A DNA stretch of 36,396 nucleotides, taken from NCBI RefSeq assembly GCF_963678635.1, contig NW_026970844.1, positions 1-36,396 of the forward strand, given 5' to 3'. Positions 31,521 to 36,396 of this stretch are shown here, in pieces (position 1 is the first letter of the stretch; each line of letters opens with the position of its first letter). The notes below the pieces were generated by a model that was not told the DNA's origin, searched no databases, and saw only the letters and a program-made list of their open reading frames with translations. A program made the translations under genes and the position numbers. The DNA is from Symsagittifera roscoffensis. Lineage: Eukaryota > Xenacoelomorpha > Acoela > Convolutidae.

Positions 31521-32452
31521 ACCTGTGTCAATTTGCCACATAAATAATGTAACCTTTCAAAGTGCTAGTTAGAATCGGAAAGATAACAGCACGTTATAAT
31601 TCATTTGAGTCCAATTTTTTGGAATCAATTTGAGTTTTTCACTTAAGGAAATTGTCTAAAAACTATATCGCAATTTAAGCCTCAAAGTCTGAAATTTGTC
31701 TCAATTAACAGGTCTGAACCCCTAAATTTTAATATCAAGTACCAAAATGAACAAAAACTACGTCATTACATCAATTTTTGTTGGAATAGGATTTACAAAA
31801 ATGAGTCAAATTTCTTGGGATCTATCCCAACAGAATCGGAGAACGCTTGGAATCGATGGCTACGCGCTAAAAACAGGAAACAAAAAAAGGAAGCATTCAC
31901 TGGAAGTGTTCAAGGTGGGGGTCCTATAAATTCAAAACGACAGCAATAACCCGAGATAACGACCTTATTTTCTGTAGAAACGAACACACTCACGAAGTTT
32001 TTCCTGGTCGTTCAGATGCAAGGCTTCTCGTGCAGAAAATGAAACAGGACACAAAATTCAGCAAGTTCCAGTCAATAGCATCATTATAATTATAATTGAT
32101 TTTAATTTTTTCACATTTCACCAAAAATGTTATCATTATAATGGATTATAAATCGTATAAACTTGGCGCTTATACTTAATTATAATTAAGCTGAAAGTAC
32201 AATAATAATAATAATACAATCGATTATTTTCTGTTTTTACTGAGTGCGGATACCTTCGCCAATTCTGTAATTTTTTCCCGACTGATACATGCGAGTTTTT
32301 TTGACAACCCTCATAAAAATGACGGAATAATTTAATGTAATAATTAAAAATTGACAAATTAGGGTAGGAGGACTCATTGGACAAAAAATTGGCAACCAGA
32401 CCCGGCATGCTATCAAATATTTTAACTCATAGAAGATTTTCAGTCATCGTAC

Positions 32453-33697
32453 CTGTAAGAAGAATGTTTCCAGGAATCCAATGTCAAAATCAGGTATCCG
32501 TTGGTATCCAGGGAAGAACCAGACAAGGAATTCCAATCTATAATATCTCGGTGGCTATTTGCAGCAGCCATGCATACAGTGAGTAATGTGATGTGGTCTA
32601 GGGCTAAGAGTGGGTACCCTGAGAGTTCGACAAAGTCAGGGTAGCTGCCGAAGTCAAGGACCCCTCCAACTTCGCTAATCAACAGGTGGTGCAAGATACT
32701 GTCAACGGATATCGAGGAGCTACTATGGGAACCTTGAGTGTCCTTTGCACTTCGACACGAAATATTTAAATCTTGAAGGTCATTCGGACAAGGATTACGA
32801 TATCCAATTGACATGGGCATTATCTCGGCAACCATTTGTGGTCTGCAGTTCGAATCTTGCACACACCTCGAAATTGTTTCATTTCTATTTTGCATGCTAA
32901 TTGAACTAGTATGTAAAATTTGGCCATTACGCGTTGACATATGACCTCGACAATGGTCTCCAAAAGTAAACGCGTCGATAAAGTAGTCCCACACATTTCG
33001 ACATTTGTTTCGATAGCTGGACTGAAAAGGAAGCAGCAATATCGTTTGACAAGAAGACCGAAATAGCGACTGACTTGACGCATGGAAACTTCCATGCTCA
33101 ACATTTTCTGCTAAGTTGGGAAGCTTTGTAAGGTTAAATACGTGTAATGAAGTTGTTGAGTTTATATTCAAGGAAGATGAATTAGGGTCAAGCTTGTTTG
33201 AGGTCACGAGGTCAAACCACGAAGTCACGTGATTCGTGGAGTCCAGAACAGCAAATGATATCATTATCATCAAACTTGGCTTTGAATAATTGTCACTGCC
33301 GTTTCGATCAGTGATTGGAGAGTTGAGGCCAATTTCAATAATTTGATTGAAAATATCAATTTCACTGATAAAAAGATGATTTCTATTGAAATTATTGTAT
33401 AATTTACTGAGGTGATCGGTAGTAGAAACAGTACCTCCGACGACCTTCCAAGGTTGACAATCTTCAATTTCGTTTACATCTACATTTTGTCGGAAAAATG
33501 TGACCTTTCCTTCGTGTAGCTTAGTTAGACTTGGTGTGTAGATGGTTGGAAAAGAGGGCGGGAATTGTTGGATTTTGGGGTCAACAGTCCAACTCCAGAC
33601 GTCTGGGATGCCTTTGGCGATTGAGTTCCAGGTGTAGTTGAGGTAGATGAAGTCATCATAGGATCCAGCAAAGAGCAGCAGATAGACTTTTTGGCTC
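32453..33697 (-). CDS. Alpha2delta/CACHD1-like gene: large ectodomain exon with Cache-like end
   Basis: This is a 1245-base exon with acceptor agcaactttcag and donor GTACGA, phase 2 in and out. It begins SQKVYLLLFAGSYDDFIYLN and continues with IAKGIPDVWSWTVDP, like the post-VWA segment (ARP...W.P.Y.DP) of alpha2delta proteins. Many sequons (NYT, NGS, NST, NLT, NET) and scattered cysteines indicate an extracellular glycoprotein. Near the end, SSLDTNGYLILTLDSWKHSS resembles the Cache signature D-x-NGY-I-hydrophobic-x(2)-D/P. The family call is by motif order; a searched domain match is lacking. Such proteins modulate voltage-gated calcium channels at the cell surface. Confidence 0.8.
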
Positions 33698-33854
33698 CTG
33701 AAAGTTGCTTTCAGATTTCTCATTTTAGAATAATTTTAATCATGGATTTTGTTTTTATATCAGAAATTATTCAAGACACAACAGTCATTTCACATGCTTG
33801 CGACATGCAAGATCATCAAAAGGTAAGTTGGGCCTGGGCAATTGATGTCTTTAG

Positions 33855-34344
33855 CAATTTAGGGGAGGACGGGGAGGACGGACGCCCTTCCCCCTCAGGG
33901 AATGACCCCCTGCCGGCCCAAAGGGTCCCGCCTTCGATACTTTTTAAGAAATCTATTTTTGGCCGACCGACCCTAACATTTTTCTAAAGGCGCCTTAGGC
34001 GCCAAGAAATACTATTTTTGAGGGAGAGCGCGCGCCAAAAAAAATGCAATTTTTTTGTCAAAATTTTCCAAAAAGTACCCAAAAACGGCTTTTTTGACCT
34101 GTTTTTTCAAAAATTTTGTACTTATTAGAGATATCCATTTTTGGCTGACTGACTCCAAAAAATTTTCTAAAGGCGCCATTCGCGCCACTATATGCTAATT
34201 TTGAGGGGGGGGAGCGCAAGGTTTTTTTAGGGCTTTGGGAGAGCTCGGCAAACCAATTTGCTCGACCTAAAAAAGGTCGACACAATTTTCGAATTTTTTT
34301 TAAAAATCCCCCCCCCCTTCGACAAAATCCTAGATCCGCCCCTG
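33855..34344 (+). mobile_element. hAT-like miniature element, third copy, inside an intron
   Basis: It ends GACAAAATCCTAGATCCGCC followed by CCTG and carries the family landmarks CCCCCTGCC, AAAGGGTC, GGCGCC and GAGCGCGCGCC. The left end is degraded (CAATTTAGGGG). Flanking octamers GTCTTTAG (33847-33854) and ATCTTGAG (34345-34352) match at six of eight positions. A segment of about 100 bases is repeated inside (about 33937-34035 and 34117-34215). Confidence 0.75.
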
Positions 34345-34707
34345 ATCTTGAGTCATGCCTTTAATAAAAATTTTGACAATATTCTTGTATTAAGTTAAGA
34401 TGAACTTCAGGGGCTTAGATCGAAAAAATTTTACCAAAAATTCAAAATTTTGTTGATCTTTTAAAGCTGCCACTAATCATTTAAAATAAATGTGATAACA
34501 CTAAAACAGATTAAAACAGATCTGATACATGGTTCCAAAGAGGGGAAAAGATTTTTGAAAAACCACTTTTCATTTTGAAAAGATTGTTGCAAACTTTGCC
34601 CTGAATAATGTAATGTTTATGGGGCACACTGATGGGACGGTTCTTTAATTTGGGCGGTAATTGCTTTAATTGGGGCTAGAATTTTTTTGTAAATTTTCAT
34701 GACTTGC

Positions 34708-34847
34708 CTTCTGAGAATAGCAGGTGCAAGATTAAAAGTGAAGATTCTAGAATTAGTCGGGTAGTTCCAGTCGTAATCTGAGAGTGTTTGAATTAGACTC
34801 GACTGGCCCGAGTCGCTTGTTCCTGCAATAAGACAGCCTTTGACCAC
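34708..34847 (-). CDS. Alpha2delta/CACHD1-like gene: end of VWA domain
   Basis: This is a 140-base exon with acceptor ttatctgtttcag. The end is placed at a GC donor (AAG then GCAAGT), which gives the phase 2 needed by the next exon. It reads VVKGCLIAGTSDSGQSSLIQ and TLSDYDWNYPTNSRIFTFNL, matching the VWA block of alpha2delta proteins: hydrophobic strand, TDG-like turn, YNW, and RIFTF strand. The usual TDG appears here as TSD. Preceding exons with the VWA start, MIDAS and signal peptide lie beyond the right edge. Confidence 0.65.
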
Positions 34848-36396
34848 CTGAAACAGATAATTACTGAAAAGCTTGTAAAAAGCGTGTGCATAACTTGTAA
34901 AAGCTTGTATAAACATATGTATAAATCAAGAAATGGAAAGCACGCTTGCGGCTCTTTAAACAGTCTGGATAGCCATCAGTGTTCGCTCAAGCTGGCACTC
35001 TTCGAATGTTAAACTACAAAGTTTTATACTTTTTTGTGGCGCGCATAGCTTGAAAATAAATTTAATATGATTTTCAAAAGCAAACCATGTAAAAATAATT
35101 GTATTAAGTTTTGTCCGAATTGAACCAAGCTGGTTATGTTTCGACCGAGTCGATTAAAGTAAAAACTACGTTCATTTTTTTATTCAAGCGTCCTACATTT
35201 TTTGTTCGACCGACTTGATTCAAACTAGCTTAACTTCGGCCGACTTTTCCGAAGGAAAATTGAGTTCGACTGTTTTCAGCACAAGCGTTCTATGTTGTAT
35301 GTTTGAACCAAATGGACTATGTTTCGACCAAATCCATAAAGAACAAGGATAGCCGGTTACTACGCAAGTAGGGCAGAATGTTACGACCATTGTCTTCAGA
35401 AAACTACGGTTTAGAAATCTTTTTTCCAAACTAGTGTAGTTTTTTCTGCTTCTTTTGATAAAAAAAAATTTGAATAAAAAAAAATATTGGCACATTAGTC
35501 AACCATAGTAATATAGCAAAATTGGAAAAAAATGTTTGTAGAAAAATGATTAGAAAAATAAAAAAAATGAAGCTAAAAAATTTCCACAAAACTAGTTTTA
35601 CTTGCTTAAAATTAAGTTTAAAGGTCCTAAATTAGGTAATATTCAGCTGTTGTAAGCCTGCTGGCTTGCTTTATTTGCTCGAAATAAGATGAAAAAATCC
35701 GAAAATTCAAAACGATTTTTCTCGACACTACAAAACAATTTTGGGAACTTTTTGAATTGGTTCAAATCACGACTGAAAGGGCTTTAATATGATATATCAC
35801 TCATTATTTGTGGTACCTGATTTTGCGTGGAAAACAAAAAAGGAAAAAACTAATACACACTCGAATACAAAGCTCCTCGGAACAAAAATAATTGTTGGAT
35901 TTTATTAAATTCGATCGTGCTGCGTTTCGACCGAAACGACTCCAAGGGCTGTTTTTTTGAGCGACTCGACCAGAGTAAAAATGTTTTCAATTACAATCGA
36001 GTAAATGTGCTATATTTTTACCGACTCGTCTAGATGAAAAAAACGTCGCACTGTGTTGAATTCAATCATGCTATGTTTCGATCGTCTCGACTCAAACTAG
36101 CTAGTTTTGAACCAACTAGGCTGAAGAAAAATCTTTTCGACTTTGTACGATTCGAGCGGGATATGCCTTGACTGACTCCAGCGAACAAAGAATGTGCTCA
36201 ATTGATTTAGACTCAAATGTGCTGTCTTGTCCGAATCCATCCAAACGTTATAAATTTCGATCGACTAAACTGATCAAATTGGTTTTCGAACTGCGTTCGA
36301 CTCAGCAATTACGTTTTTACTGACCCACCGAAGGAAAAGTTTGATCGACTGCGATCGATTCAAGCGTGCTATAATTCAGTCATCTCAATCCAAACG
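34848..36396. other. Intron sequence with degenerate TTTCGAC/CTCGAC arrays, to the window edge
   Basis: No exon is recognised. Diverged copies of CTATGTTTCGACCGA and GACTCGA(C/T)T motifs occur at about 35125-35345 and again from about 35915 to 36396, where the array runs off the window. They are the same type as the array at 26110-26670. Confidence 0.55.

Noticed and set aside
35220-35495. 91-codon minus-strand frame
   Set aside because: It overlaps the degenerate repeat array and poly-A/T tracts, with no domain or exon boundary that fits the alpha2delta-like gene.

Overview
The window is AT-rich, intron-rich DNA of an invertebrate animal. The signs are split genes with GT/GC-AG introns, a 7TM receptor, a Pao/BEL LTR retrotransposon, hAT-like miniature elements with 8-bp target duplications, and degenerate minisatellites inside introns. 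No bacterial gene organisation, rRNA, tRNA or CRISPR was recognised. The species cannot be named from the sequence.

Left part, plus strand. Positions 1-414 hold the C-terminal end of an unidentified acidic protein, followed by a poly(A) signal. From about 4.0 to 10.65 kb lies a divergent class A (peptide-type) G-protein-coupled receptor. Three pieces were found: ECL1/TM3 start (about 4034-4170), TM3 end/ICL2/TM4 (5071-5283) and TM5-TM7 to the stop (10110-10646). The exons with TM1-TM2 were not found. Its intron and upstream flank carry several inverted-repeat (MITE-like) elements and a long hairpin at 8108-8325. A frameshifted relic of a different BEL-type integrase sits at 11.80-12.14 kb. 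A hAT-like miniature element that was itself invaded by a second copy of its own family lies at 13016-13837.

Middle, minus strand. A 9.6-kb Pao/BEL retrotransposon (15202-24821) has two LTRs and a perfect 5-bp target duplication, CGGGT. In its own reading direction the order is LTR, primer-binding site, 46-bp and 18-bp tandem repeats, an extra ORF resembling an SGNH hydrolase, Gag, protease, RT, RNase H, integrase, LTR. It is defective: there are stops and frameshifts in Gag, an in-frame UAG between protease and RT, and a frameshift in RNase H. A 59-bp exact copy of the LTR terminus lies inverted inside Gag.

Right part, minus strand. Six exons (34847 down to 25518) with matching splice phases encode a large single-pass membrane protein. 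The end of a VWA domain, a Cache-like segment, a Cys-containing ectodomain and one TM helix point to the voltage-gated calcium-channel alpha2delta/CACHD1 superfamily. Both gene ends lie outside the recognised exons. Its introns hold a further copy of the hAT-like element, a 15-bp minisatellite, ATTATAAT palindromes, and degenerate arrays of a TTTCGAC/CTCGAC motif that recur in at least two introns.
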